64,000 bases of DNA, taken from positions 10,188,197-10,252,196 of the forward strand of contig NC_092695.1 in assembly GCF_964275005.1 (NCBI RefSeq). Direction: 5' to 3'. This DNA comes from Diadema setosum (lineage: Eukaryota; Echinodermata; Echinoidea; Diadematoida; Diadematidae). Shown here piece by piece: positions 11,717 to 26,492 of this stretch. The notes beneath the pieces are model-generated. The model saw only the letters and a list, made by a program, of their open reading frames with translations. It was not told where the DNA came from and did no database searches. Each line of letters begins with the position of its first letter. Position 1 is the first letter of the stretch. The position numbers and the translations under genes were made by a program.

Positions 11717-14700
11717 AAAAAAAAGTTAAAAATTTCAGATATTAGACACAACTTATCATCTTACCTCTTGCTTCGAGAAGACTCTTCATGGACTCCACCA
11801 AACTCTGATACTCTTCCTCCTCCTCATCCACAACATCCTCGCTGTCAGGGCAAAAACAGACAAAACACAGAGGATGTGACTCAAATTCTCTTCATATGGC
11901 ATAACATAATACATACCCTAACATGAAATTTGCAAAGTAATGTCTTGTTGCTTTTCAGCGCATCAAATACAACCCCCCCCCCCCCCCCCCCCCCCCGTGG
12001 AAAAAATGAGACTGAGGAAGTACAGTATACATGGTATATTTTCATGAACTTTGTGAGTCCACTGATATTTGCAAAATTAACAAGGAAAAGTAGAAATTAC
12101 GCGGTGCGTAATATATGTCCCCGCCGGAAGTAGCATTTTGTAACAAAATGTGCAATATAGGTAAACTAGAAATGTCGCTACGGCGACTGGTGTATGCCTC
12201 CGCCATAATACATGGTTCTCCTAATAGGTCTATAGTACAATGTCTTGACAATGTGTGATGACAGTTTCACACAATTGGCAAAATATTAAAATGACAGGTT
12301 TGCCACAAATGTGCTGAATGTTCACTTTCCTAGAACTAGGTTCAATTGGATGAATGATTAAAACGTCAGAGTGCAGGTATTTGGGGGAACTGATGATTTT
12401 CACTTGACTTTTGACCCTTTTACAAGTTTATGCATTGAGTAATTTTCAAGGTATTGAGAAAAAGTATAATTTCAGTATCAAATGGTAAAATAGTATTATC
12501 GAAACCTGGCCTTTGACCTTTGACCCCATAGTTCCAAAGAGAATCACTGTTAGGTAGAACATGCATAAATATGTAAGTTTTATGACAATACCTTGAGTTA
12601 TTTTTGAGATATGGAGGAAAAAGTGCAATTTAGCACTTTCACTTGACCTTTGACCTTTTGACCTTTGACCTTTTGGCAAGAAACTTCCCACAGAATATCT
12701 ATTGGGTTATACATGCATACATCAAGTTTTAAAAAAATCCTTCAAGCACTGCATAAATATAAGGAAAGTAGTTATATTTTGAGGAGTTGACCTTGACCTT
12801 TGACCCCTGACCTTTGACCCATGACCCCTTACTTCCCTAGATAATCACTGCCCATCGGTACAAGCATATATACTAAGTTCCATGAAGATACCTTGAACCA
12901 TTTGCGAGATATGGAGAAAAACATGAAATTTCAATTTTTTTTTCACAAAATAACCTGTGACCTTTGACCTTTGACCCTGTGACCCTAAAATCCACACAAA
13001 GTATCATCCCCCAAGGATATACCCTCATACCAAGTTTGATACAAAACCACCACACGGTTCTTGAGATATCGACAAAAACAAAACGGGACGGACGGACGTA
13101 CGGACGTACAGATGTACGGACGTACGGACGTACGGACGGACGGACGACCCGAAAACATAATGCCTCCGGCCACTTCGTTGGCGGAGGCATAAAAATCAAG
13201 GTCAAAGGTCAAAGAAGTCAAAGGTCAAAATTCTGTGTAGAAGTTTTGAAGCCCTCACCTAGTGCCATCACATAAAGCAAATGGAATCGAAATTGGGTTA
13301 GAAATGGCGAAGGAGTAGCATTTTGTAGCCAATGTACAATATAGGTCAAAAATCAAGGTCAAAGGTCAAAGGAGACAAAGGTCAAATTCTGTGTAGGAGT
13401 TTTGAAGCCCTCACCTAGTGCTATCACATAAAGCAAATGGAATCGAAATCGGGTTAGAAATGGCGAAGGAGTAGCATTTTGTAGCAAAATGTACAATATA
13501 GGTCAAAAATCAAGGTCAAAGGTCAAAGAAGTCAAAGGTCAAAATTCTGTGTAGAAGTTTTGAAGCCCTCAACTAGTGCCATCATATAAAACAAACGGAA
13601 TCGAAATCGGGTTAGAAATGGCGAAGGAGTAGCATTTTGTAGCAAAATGTACAATATAGGTCAAAAATCAAGGTCAAAGGTCAAAGAAGTCAAAGGTCAA
13701 AATTCTGTGTCGAAGTTTTGAAGCCCTCACCTAGTGCCATCACATAGAGCAAACGGAATCGAAATCGGGTTAGAAATGGCGAAGAAGTAGCACTTTGTAG
13801 CAAAATGTACAATATAGGTCAAAGGTCAAGGTCAAAGGTCACAACTGAAATTCTGTGTAGAAGTTTTAAAGCTCCCATGTAGTGCTATCATATAAAGCAA
13901 ACAGAATCAAAATTGGCTCATGAATGACAGAGAAGTAGCAAATTGAACATTTTGATCACACACGGACGCACACACAGACGGACGCACGGACGGACGCACG
14001 GACGGACGGACGGACGCACAGACACACACATGTACGGAGCCCGTTTCATAGTCCCCTGCTCAAACTCGTTCGGCGGGGACAACAAGTCACAGAAATTTTG
14101 TATATTCTCTTCCTGAAAAAGAATAATACTTGTTTCTCATTTTGACTCTGTGGTTCTCTAATGAGAATTCAGCCTGTCACAAAATTTGTCTCACAAGTCT
14201 CAAATTGTGAAATAAATGGGGTATACAGTACCTCGATTGATGGAGAAAATAGCAAATGGCTCAAGATTTGGCTGGGAATTCTCAATCTGCATGTACAACT
14301 GTACAACATACACATCATGCACACAGATTATAAACACAGGGCATGCCGTGACCTATTCCATGCCATCTACTGTTTACCTGTGACTGACCTACACACTTCT
14401 ATGTGCAGGAGTTCTGAGTATATAGCTCATGACCTGCACATTATTGAATGACTCTAGACCTTAGGGTGTGAGAGATTCAGAGATCAAACAGCACAATAAA
14501 TAATGAGGTAAGCAAGATGAATATGGTGAGATGAATAAATATTGTAGTATGAAACAAAATGAAGAAGACTTACAGGAAGGAAAGAAAGAAGACGACATTT
14601 ACTGTGTGCCATATATTTTACGAGATTTTCATTTTTGCAAATTTTGCGAGTTGAGAGCGACTTGCAAATTTCACAACATATGGTTATGAAAACATCAACT

Positions 14701-17700
14701 CTGAATCGAACACGAATGCATTGTGCACACAACATTTCTCTGGTCATTACTGTACTCCATAACTGCGAATTTAACCACTCGTAAAATTGTCGCGAAGTAT
14801 TAATTTGTGAAAAATTAGACTCGCTAAATATACTGTAAAAGTGGAAATGTTTGAGGTGTAGAAACTTTCTCACATTTTGCGAGAACAGAAACTGGTGCAA
14901 AAACAAAATCACACAAATATTTTTGCTCGTTATGTGTGCCATTACGTGATGTCTTGATACTGCAGAATATGTGAAATTCACCTAACTCAGCAGAGTAGGA
15001 TATATCACTCGTGTGAAAATAGCTATTTTTACAGCAAGGCATATACAGTTGTCAACCATGAAGAAATATATGAAAGAGACATGCAAGATGTAAATAAAGC
15101 GATAGAAAACTTGTAAGACATACATTTCATCCTCCTGATTCTCTCCTTCCTCTTCTTCCTCCTCCTCCTCTTCCTTCCTTGCGGTCAGTTCCGTGAGTTG
15201 TCGGATTAACTCTGCACTCTCCTCGTCGTCGTCTTCATCCTCGTCCACGACGTCGTCATCCTTGAGGGCGGCCACGTCGATGCTCTGTGCGACCATGCTC
15301 TCCTGCTCTGCGGCAAAGAACGGGTTCAGGGCCATGGTGGTGCGGAACAACTGCCTCAGGTCTGGATCAGAGCAGGTCCTCAAAAGCTAGAAATGTGCAA
15401 CAACAAAACGACATGACACACACTCCACCAAGTTTATCATATTCAAATGGAGAATCACATAAAAAAGTCATTATAGCTTTGTTTTGAACACCCACAGGCT
15501 CACATTCATTAAAAAAAAGACAACAAAATTCTTTGAGTCCTTTCATTAACAATTCCACTCTCAGAGCATTCATAACTCTATTTTTCATTGGCATATTTGG
15601 AAACTCTTCTATTCTTGGAACTGTATTATTAACCCCTTTCTTCCTGGAACTGCTTCTTTAACCTTTCCATTCAATTCATTCCCTTTAATTTTCCAAATGA
15701 TTTCATATGCCTCTTTATGCAAACTTTCAATACTCAGAATTTTCTGGTTGACACTTCAATTGTCAGTCACTTTTTGTAAACCATCAGATGTTGAGAGCCT
15801 TCACAAACCTAACCTAACTTACACGCCTTTCTTCCCTCAGATCCTGTTCTGTTAAGCCATTCCTTTCATTAACCATTTCATTCTTACAGCCTTCACAAGC
15901 CTATACCTCTACAGAAACCAGTTTGTACACCTTTCTATTTTCAGAGCCCGTTTGTTACTCCTTCTCTTCTGGAGAGCCATCTCAGTAACCTTTCCATTCT
16001 CAGGGTTTGTGTTTGTTTTGATCTATTTGTAAACTCTTCCTCCCCCCCCCCCCCCCAAGAGTTTTGCTATTAACTCTTCCATTCTAACAGTTCAATAAAT
16101 TCAATGCTGCACAAGACTGCAGTCTCACCCTTGGAGCAGTGTCAAAGAATCCGGTAGACAGTCCAGCGATCATTTTTTTCTTGGCCGACTTGTGTCTAGT
16201 TGCATGACAGAGACAAGAATGAACAAAATGAGATAACATGGCATCATTTTATACAAAGAAACATAACATAACTTGAAGTAAAACTTTATTATATATATTA
16301 CTTTGTGATTTCAGTGAACCAGTAGCTGTTGTGAAATCCTGATCTAGCAAAATATCAGGTATTAAATGGCATTTTGCTGCTATGCTCTATCATCTACCTA
16401 ACAATCACTTCTCATCTTCCAAAAAGAAAATACAAAAGAGGGACATACTCTTCGACAGCATCTTCCTCCTCATCATCATCATCCTCAAGATCCACAATGT
16501 CCAGGGCATCTAGAAGACAAGAGATCAAAATGGAATATAAAACATATGAATATATATATATGTACCTCCACCAACATATCCATTACAATCCAGAATGAAA
16601 GATACAAATACACAAACATGTGGGTGGCATGATTTTGAAGGGCTAAAACAAAACACCTCAGCCCACGGCATAAAATGTTAAGTGGGATTGCAAACTCCTA
16701 AAATCAAATATAGGTGCCCTGGATTCAAGGTAATGCTGTGTTTGGTCGTAAAGCTATTGCACAACAAATTGATGTCCAAAGTGGTAATGGCTGAGATTAT
16801 GGCTAGATAAGAATATGAATTTGGTCCAAGCGCAACTCTTACTTTTTATGCAATAGGGCAAAGTGAAAATGCATGAGGCAAAAATATGCAACATATACAA
16901 CAAATACTGTATAAGCTGTTATTTTCACGAATCACAGTAAGATCGCGAATTTAACAACACATGAAAATGTTGCATTGCGATATAGGTAATACTACATTTA
17001 CGATACCATTGGGGTCAATTCACAAAAACAACATCTTGCGAAAATGTCCTGACCTCCTCATTCGCGAAAATATCTGTCCCCAAAAGTATCTGTACGCGAA
17101 AATAACAACTTATACAGTAAACACCTAAATTGTAAACATCCTCATCATCACAGAAGCGGGTAAAATTTTTTTTGTCATTCCTCACCTTTCTTGGCACCAG
17201 CACCCGATGGCGGGCTACCCTTCTGGGTCGACACTTTCTTCAAAAACTCCCCATCACCGTCACCCTGGCCTGCACCCTTCTCTGGGCCATCCTTCTCCTG
17301 GTCGTCGGGCTGCCTCGGGCTCCTCGCCGATGACGAAGACGACGACGGGGGCGACCTCTTGGGTGGGGACAGGGAGTCTGGCTTGGGGCTCTTGGGGGGT
17401 GTGGTCTTCACACTGGGCGGGGCAGCGGTGGGAGGGGTGCTCGGAGGAGTTGGTGGAGACCTGGGCGTCTTGGGCCCAGATTGCTCCCTGGAACTGGGAG
17501 ATGATGACTCCTGCTGACTTGAAGCATCTACAAAGGGTAAATTACACATTACGGCAAGGTTTACCCCATGGCAACTTAAAATATGGAGTAAACACAATGT
17601 ACCAGTGCATACTTTAGATGATTTATTGAATTTCCCAACTCATGATGTATTCAAGATTTATTGTGCCCTGTACATTAAAACCTGCAACTCACAGAATTAA

Positions 17701-19965
17701 TGCTGGTAAAAATCAGCAATGAGTATTTTGTCTGGGCATGATAGTTTATCTTTTTTTTTTTATGGTTGATGAAATATTCTGCTATTTACAGTCATTGTGC
17801 AAATCAATCAACATTTATAGATAAACCCCATGAAAGAAACAAGAACAAACAACAACCCAACATAAAACTTGTCTGTGATGTAGCCTGAACTTGTTTGAAA
17901 AAGTCAAGAAAAAAAAATTACTGTTTGATGTATGGGCCCCAAGTCATGAACTATGTACTATTCAGATGAAGTAATTTCTAATCTTCTTTAATTAATCAGC
18001 ACAGTTGCTTCATTGATACAAAGGTCCAACTCCCAAGCTGTTCAAAATTAAGCAGCGGTGGTGACTGTGTTACTGTGATCATCATCTTCTTCTTCTTCTT
18101 CATCATCATCATCATCACCATCAACAGCATCACCATCACCACCTTCACCACCATCATCACCACCATCATCATCAAATTCATGACCATCTCCACTATTACC
18201 ACCATCATCACCATCATCACTACCATCATCATCATCATCACATTCACGACCATCACCACTATCACCACCATCATCATCATCACCATCACTACCATCATCA
18301 CCATCACCACCATCACCATCGCCATCATCATCATCACCATCATCATCACCATCATCACCATCATCACCACCTTCATGAGTGGGTGTGGCTCACTAACGGC
18401 CCTCTCTCACCTTTCTGTGCCTGCTTCGCCGTTCCCTCTTCACCGCTCCAGGCGGCTTTCCCCTGGGGTGGGTCCTTCTCGTCCCCTGGCTGGGGGCCAC
18501 CTCCAGTTTTGACTGCATCCTTCTCATTCTTGGCGTCGATGGTTTCAAGATCCGCTGTGAGGACACGCATCACAACACACACACTTCAAAGTACAGTGAT
18601 CACTGGAAACTGCTCAAGTAGGAGCAATACTAACATGTAATGAGAGTCTGCGTGAAAAACCTTGTCATTTGTTATCTTTATTGGCCAATCAAGTCATACA
18701 TCCTATCTTACGTAGCTTTGTACGCCATTTTCTACTGACAGTACAGTGTCACATTGCCAAAATTAGTGCCATCAATTCTTGCACAATAATGCAATACTTC
18801 ATACCTGCTTGATGCAGCTCATCGATACATGTGCATGAATACAAAACAGCTACACGGAAGCAAGGAATGCAAATAGCTAGTGTGCTTGAAGTTAATTATC
18901 ATAATAATATTGGTAGTGTAACACTACCAAATTATCGTGCTAATGTCAACCATGATCTGTATTGCGCTGAACATTTTAATACAATACTCTCCGCTTAATC
19001 GGGTACCGCCTAATCGACTTACAAGCTGAAAAACGGTTTCCGACATCTATTATATTTTCCGGATGATCAGGTAGGCATTACAGTTAAATGGGTACGAATT
19101 TTCCAGATTAACCTGATCTATTTTCATAGTTTCCCACAGAAAGCCTTTAACATTTGTGTAAACATAAATTATGAAGAAATTGTGAGGTACTGAACGTCAA
19201 TACATCACAATTTAGGGAAAGATGAGGTCAGACAGGTGAAAGGGGAAGGAAGCAAATGGGTGAAGTGACAAACCTGACTCCTTGACATCTCCTGCCTGCT
19301 TGCTGTCAACCTCCGTGACGACCATGGTATCCTTGACGACGGGAAGCTTGTTTCTAGGACTCATTGGCTGGTCCTTGATGATGGTCATGCCCATGGGACT
19401 GCCCCCTGCAGTGGGCGGAGTCAGGACCTGGGTTTGACCTACACAGTGGAATTGAGAAACAGTACAGATTGGCTCTCAGTGAACCAACAGTACATCCCCA
19501 TTTACAATATGTACACATGCGATAAAAGCAGATGTAAATCTGGCCTCAAGGTTCGTCTTGATATAGGTGTATTCAGTCTATCGAATGTAAAGTTCTCTTT
19601 TCACAAGTGTGTCATGAATGAGAAAGGAAAGAAAAACTAGAGCAATTTGACAGTTGCTATTCAACAGTCAAATGGAATGCCTCTGCGTGTTGCACAGTTA
19701 CTACATCTGTTACAAGAACACAGCCACTTCATTTATATCATGACGAAGCTCACTGATCTTGACCATCGACTGGGGATTGACGTTTAACCCTCATTGAACA
19801 TAGGAATATTTTCCCATTTACATGTGTATTTCTATCCATTACACCAAATGACAGTATTATTGGACTTTTACCCAAAGAAAGTTTGGCCAGGAAAACAAAA
19901 AGACATTTTAGCCAAAGTTTAGCAACCTTTGATTTATCTGGGCCAGATACAACAAAAATCCACTG

Positions 19966-20003
<38 letters not shown>

Positions 20004-23000
20004 TGTGTCTGTGTGTGTGTGTGTGTTTTCTAATAACAATAACATGATAGGGGGACAGGCAGATGGATGGACAGACAAACATCCCGAAAACTCAATGCCT
20101 TAGGCACCTTTTGGGGTAGGCAGAGCTGCCAACTAAAAGCCTTTCAGCACCTTGATGGCTGAAAATCAGTAATTTGCACTTTTTTTTTTAGTGAAAATCA
20201 GTAATCCTAACAGTTTAATAGAATATATCACAGACAATGATTTCTAAAATCAGTAATTTGCTTGTAACCTTCATTATTCTTCTTCAATTTCAGTAGAAAT
20301 TACAGAAAATCAGTACTAGCAGGCAGCTTAGGGTAGGGGCATTAAAAAAGGGAAAACATTAATATTTCCCCTTCAGCTATAACTAAGAGCAGAACAGAGA
20401 GGGTTTGAGAGACTACTGTTAAGGACACTTGAGAGGGATGGTAGAATGCACTGGCTTACCCTTGTCATCTCCGCGGACCATCGTCATGGTTCCCGCCTTG
20501 ATCTCCGCCATCTGTAGGGCGTTGACCACCGTGTTGCCGGGGGCACCCCACTTCTTGCGGTTCGCCTGGACAGACGGGGCCTCCATGCTGGGTGCCGCCA
20601 GTGGATTGCGTGTCACAACATCCGCCACACCGGTAGCTAGGGGTATGAAAAAAATACCGCAACATGAGACGCTAAAATTCAACAACACCTGTTTCATGCT
20701 CCTTTGCAAAAATCAAAGCAAAAATCAAAGCAACCAAAGTTTCATATTTCTGCTCCTGAAAAACATGTTTCAAAACAACTTCCCTGGTTTATCAATGCAA
20801 TATCATTTACAAGAATAGGTGTAAGAAATACAATTGACCATATGTCACATTGTCCGCTCTAAATTACATGCCCATAGTATGTGCGAGTGAATTAAAGAAT
20901 AAATAAAAACACATTTACCTGTACATGTGTGTACCTGTGTGTGTTTGTACAGTACAACAACTTCATGTTGCATTATACATTACAACATTCTCATACAAAA
21001 GATTTACTTTATGACAGATAAACTTCTGTTCAACTGTCGAAGCAGCAAACATATTTGAGCAGAACTTGTACTCAATCCTCTGCCTGAAGAAAACAAAAAC
21101 TCCATTATATCTAATTGCAAATCAAGATATGGCCCTTAAAAAATTCAAATCACATCTCTTTAAATTGATCATTTTGGGACTAGAACACATCCCAACTATT
21201 TAGGTCCTTTGGCAGCAATGAAACAAGCATTAACACAAGACCCCCAGCAGGTATAGTCCCATTCATTACCTTCCATGTTGGAAGCTGTTACTTCTAGAGG
21301 CATGTTGGCAAGAGCTGACCCCTTGGTCTCACCCCCTTCCCATCGCTTGCGGGGAGCTGCAGGCACCTGTGAGTAAGAGGCAAGACAGAGAGTGGCTGGT
21401 TTAACTTATGGTAATGTCTACCAACTTTTTGCTTGCATCCATCACCTATTTGTATCAGATCCTATGTGATCAGGGCCCCCATTTCATAAAACTTGTTATC
21501 AGTGACAAGTTGTCATAGTTGTTACGAGCTACTGAAATCCTTGCATCTGATTGGCTGAGAGCAAATTTGTCACAGAAATGTGGCAGTTGTCACTGATACA
21601 AGTTTTACAAAATGGGACCCAGATCTTATGCGATCATGCTTATGTGAGTAGATCCTATGTCACAGAGATGTAAAGGTAAAGGAAGGTATTGGAAGAAAAG
21701 ATCACCTGTCCTTGGTATTACATAAGAAAACTTTCTTAAAATTGACCCTTCTTTTTTCCACTTTTCTTTTACCCTTTATCCAAACCTTGAACACATATGG
21801 ATGGAAATGCAATCAGTTAAGCACCCAATATAATCATCGTTCACTTCTGTAAAACCAGAAATTTTCATAAGCATAAAACTTTTGCAAAGTTCACGAGGAG
21901 CCAATATTTGCAAAAGTGTTTGCCTACACAATGCATTGAATGCTAGTGGCGATTCGCCAAAGTTTCATGCCACAAATGTTTCTGGCTTTACAGTATTCTG
22001 TATGAAGTCCGGAGATATAACGTCAGCAAGTTAAAGGGATGGTACAGTATTGGTGGAGATGAGAATTGGGCTTTTATCTTTTTGCAAGATACCAAGAAAA
22101 CACTTATGATATAGTACAGAACATACCATTTTAACAGGAATTCAAAGTTTATTTGATGAAAATCGGATTTTGAGTGACTGAAACATCCAAAAACAAAGTA
22201 AAACAAAGCGATCGTAATAAAGTGTGGGTCCCACACTTTATTAGAATCGCTCTTTTTTGGATATCTCAGCCATTTCAAAACCAATTTTCATCAAATAAAT
22301 GTTGAATTCCTCATAGAATTACATGCTTTTTCATATTTCATAAGAGGCTTCTCATTATCTCACCAAAAAATGTTAGAAACCTGAAATTAGGTCTCAACCA
22401 AAACTGTACAATCCCTTTAAGTCATAGCATGATCTATAAAATTCAAAGTTCATAACATTGATCCCTAACCTCGGCTGAAATTTTCTCAGATTTCAGTCAA
22501 TCAAATCCCTCTATTTTACCAAACCCTTAAAACTAATTTGATGAAAATCTCACAGACACACTGTTGTCAGTGTTGTCAAGTGAATGAAAAAAGGAAGACA
22601 GACAGATAAACATACAATCCCATGGATATACAATATGAAATATATAATGCAGGGCAAGATATTTTCCTGGGATGAAATTTTTGTGAATTTGAGCTAACAG
22701 CATTTTCACAGCATAAAATTTTTGTGAACTGTCACTGACATTCAATGCATATACTCGAGAAGTGTAGACAAGAAATTTTGCTTGCATTTGAATTCACAAA
22801 ACTTGGTTCTCGCAAAATTCACAAAAACAAATTGCACTCAATAATTCCTTGTTCCACAGTAATGTCACTGACACCATCGGTGTAGAGGAACTAAGATTTA
22901 TACATCAAGGAAAACCACTGCAGGGTAAAAACTGACCTGGCTTACTTCTGCAGGTGTCTCTTCTGATCTGTGACGATAAAAGAGAGAGAAAATAAGGACC

Positions 23001-23514
23001 ATAATTAGGTAAAGTGACACATATACCATCAAGTGATTCAAAGACTTTGTCACAAATAAAAATACAGTAACTAAACCTACTCACTCAGAGACAGATCATA
23101 TGACTTACAATATTTCCCAACATTGAGAAAAACATGCCCTATATACAAGATTACAGTGATTAAAAGATTGCAGCCAGATGTAGTGTAATCAGATTATTGT
23201 CCAAACCTGCTGCTTGGTTAAACAAAATACTGAGATGATAAACAAAAGTTTGAATGAGCACCCACCATATCTGGGTGAACTTATATTTATAACATATTCA
23301 TATATAATTTTGTCCTGTTTTCATGTCATCACTTGTGATTACAAACATGCTGGAATCTGTACATACAATAATTGTAGTAACCACAGATCTTACAAACTAC
23401 AAATGGTGTACTTACTTATTTTCAGGATATTGTTTTTCTCCAATCTCCTGTGTAAGGCAAGCAGAAGGACACGCCAATGAGTATCTCTCGTATTCATGGA
23501 AATATAAATGAAGC

Positions 23515-23579
<65 letters not shown>

Positions 23580-26425
23580 TATATAATGACATATTGCCAT
23601 CTTCCTCATTGTTGCAAAAGATTAAGTGTATCATAGAAAAAGGATTAATATACATGTACCCACTAAATTTGTTCACCTGGCAGTATAACCTATGGAGGAT
23701 TCTGATATCTTGAAAAGTCTTTATGATGTATCAAATTATGGTATGATATATCAACAACTAATGGTGTACAACATAAGACACATAAACCTTTATATCAATG
23801 AGTTCAAAGAGAATTTGTTGCATAGCTTGAATGCATTATAGTCAAAGCATATTGATAATTATGCAGGGACAAAATGGCTTCATTTCTAGCACATCTTGGA
23901 AATTTGATTTTCCCTTGACTAAGTTTAAGCTATGGCACCCTCATAATTGTGTTTTTTATTTTTTTCTTCTGGAATTATCAAGACAGAAGTAATCTTTATT
24001 TCAAAATAAGAGAAACATGTTCATAAAACTTCAATCTATCACCAAAAGTACTATATAAACACAAAAGATATACAAAAGAAATACAAAGAAATTATACACC
24101 TATATCTTCTTGTCATTGTGACGTATCACCAACTTACCTGCTTTTCCTCTGCTTGTGGTATATCTACACCAACATTTCTAAGGGCTGCAGTAAGACCTAC
24201 AACTGTAAGAAATTTTATCAGTGTGAAAAAGGTCATAACACATGTAAAAAATAAGAATGAATCTTGCCACTAATGTCTATTATTTTGGGAGACCTATGTA
24301 TATCTATGTCAATCTCATTGAAAGGAAATCATGGAGAAAAGAAAAAAAAAAACCCACTAACAACTGCTGAATAAACATTTGTGTGTTTAGTTTACAATGT
24401 AACTGAACTTTCTCTTTGGCATTAGCAAAACGTGATGAAGCATTTCTGTGTGATTTAACATTTCAGTTGTTGGCATGCTTTGTGTGTCTTTGAAAATCTA
24501 AATGGAGCACTTTATAGTGAGAGAATATCCATGACAATTTTGTATACCTTAAAAGACATCGGGGACCTTTGTATACTACTTCAACTTGGGGGGCCATAAA
24601 TAAACTTGTGACAACAAGTTGAATGCAAAGCTGGAAGCCAAATTCACCCTCTGCCCCCCCCCCCCCCCAAAAAAAAAGGTCATGGCTTGGCTGCAGACAA
24701 TTTTTTGCAATACCTACTGAAGAATTAATGTACCTCCAGAGTTCACTAAATCTTATCAGCATTTACCTGGAACAGCTGGGCCTTTCACAGGCTTGGGAGC
24801 GGGCTTTTCTGAGACAGGCTTATCTGAGGCACGTTTCTTGTTGAGCTGAAACGACAGACACCACATTGACATTAACACACCACAATAAACATTCACGGTG
24901 CCAAGTTGACGACTTACTTGTGAGTTCCTCATACAATAACCCATTAGCAACTGAACCGCCCGAAAACCACCCATATTATTATGTCCTGAAATGTCTGAAA
25001 CCACCCATTTATAGTTTAATGCTTCATCATTTTTATTGTTTTCATATAGAATATATAATTACATAATTTCAAGTAGGTCAAAGGTCTACAAAAGTATGTC
25101 AGAATTACCTCTGTGACACACCAGTCTCTTGGTGAAGTCTTAACATGCTTTCAAATAAACATAGCTTATAATACACAAAAATAAACATGCAGTTAATCTA
25201 TTTTGCATAATTCAGAAAGTTGTCGAAATGAGGAATATTGCTCCATCTTCCAGGGAACAATAGGCCATTACGCATGTGGAGTCTTCAGTTGCTAAAGGGT
25301 GAACATGGTAAGTGATCTCTAGTTTGATCAACAGGTCCACATACACCATGGATTCAATTAAATTCAATTAAATTCAAATTTTACTTCATTTTTTGACAAA
25401 CACATAATTATACACATCACTTTCTTTGGTAGCAGAGAATGAGGTAGGCTAAACTATGTGATGTGAAAAGAGTATACAATAATTGTGGAACCATATGAGA
25501 ATAATCACACATAGTCTTGAAAACTGAAGTGATCAGAGTGGAGTCAATGATACGCAAAATGCGAAAAATGGTTATAAGACAATATGAGGTTGGATGATTA
25601 CACAGATGAACAGTAAAAGAAGCCATACAGGAATCTGAGGAGGTCTTTGAAAAAGTATCAGAACTTCAAAGGATGTGAGGAGGAATGCAAGTAGGGCAAT
25701 AGTTTATTTTATTTCATTTATTTATTCATTTCTTGTGATGACGTTGTCTAGCAGACTTTGACGTTGGCCATGCCAAGTTTTACTCACATGTTCATCCCAG
25801 GCACGCTTCTCCTTCTCGTACGCCTCTCTCCTCTGCTTCTCCAACTGTTCTTTCAACTTTGCGGCTCTCAGATCAGCTTGGGCCTGTATAGAGATGGCAG
25901 GTTGTGAAGTGTCCAATTTTCTTCAAACTTCCCAATTTTTATAACAATTAAAACATTTGAGTTAACAGCAACAACGTATGCAAAGTATGTTTTTAAAAAC
26001 CAATGACTGTGACTTCCCTGTTGTGCTACACATCAAATTAAAATGAATTTTCATTAAATGTGGGTTTTGGCACCGATGCTAGTTCAAGGAAGACTTGTAT
26101 TTCATAACATTTCTTGTAGGAACCTACATTTGATAAAATCATCTAAATTACATGCCGCTGTAACTCTTTACACTACCTTCCACACATTTGTTACAATTGT
26201 ATCAAATTTGTCCTAAAAAGCTGTACATAATATAAAACTCACAAATGCATGAAGAACCACAACAAATGCTTGCTTCAGTAAATTAAGTCTTTGTGGGTGA
26301 CACAAAATGATTCACCGTACTTCAGAAACCGAGTTCCAAAACATGTACCTCTGCATATTATCTATCCTTTCATCAATCAATCTATTTATTTACCTATCTG
26401 TCTATCTACCAGTACCTATCTATCC

Positions 26426-26492
<67 letters not shown>

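Noticed and set aside
13082..13146. Regular GACGGACGTACG array resembling a CRISPR array
   Set aside because: No unique spacers: a simple minisatellite within a eukaryotic transposon.
12873..13221. Frames reading Arg-Pro-Ser-Val-Arg repeats (also at 27552-27896 and 31920-32222)
   Set aside because: Translations of the GACGGACG minisatellite inside family A transposons. Three copies agree because the DNA repeat agrees, with no codon-level conservation.
14484..14981. 165-codon minus-strand open frame
   Set aside because: It overlaps a diverged CGCGAAA-type repeat and shows no protein-like pattern. NEK1 splicing skips it cleanly.
18075..18512. Long Ile/Thr-rich and Met/Val-rich open frames
   Set aside because: Products of the CATCAC repeat, not genes. 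Only the minus-strand exon at 18411-18554 is real here.
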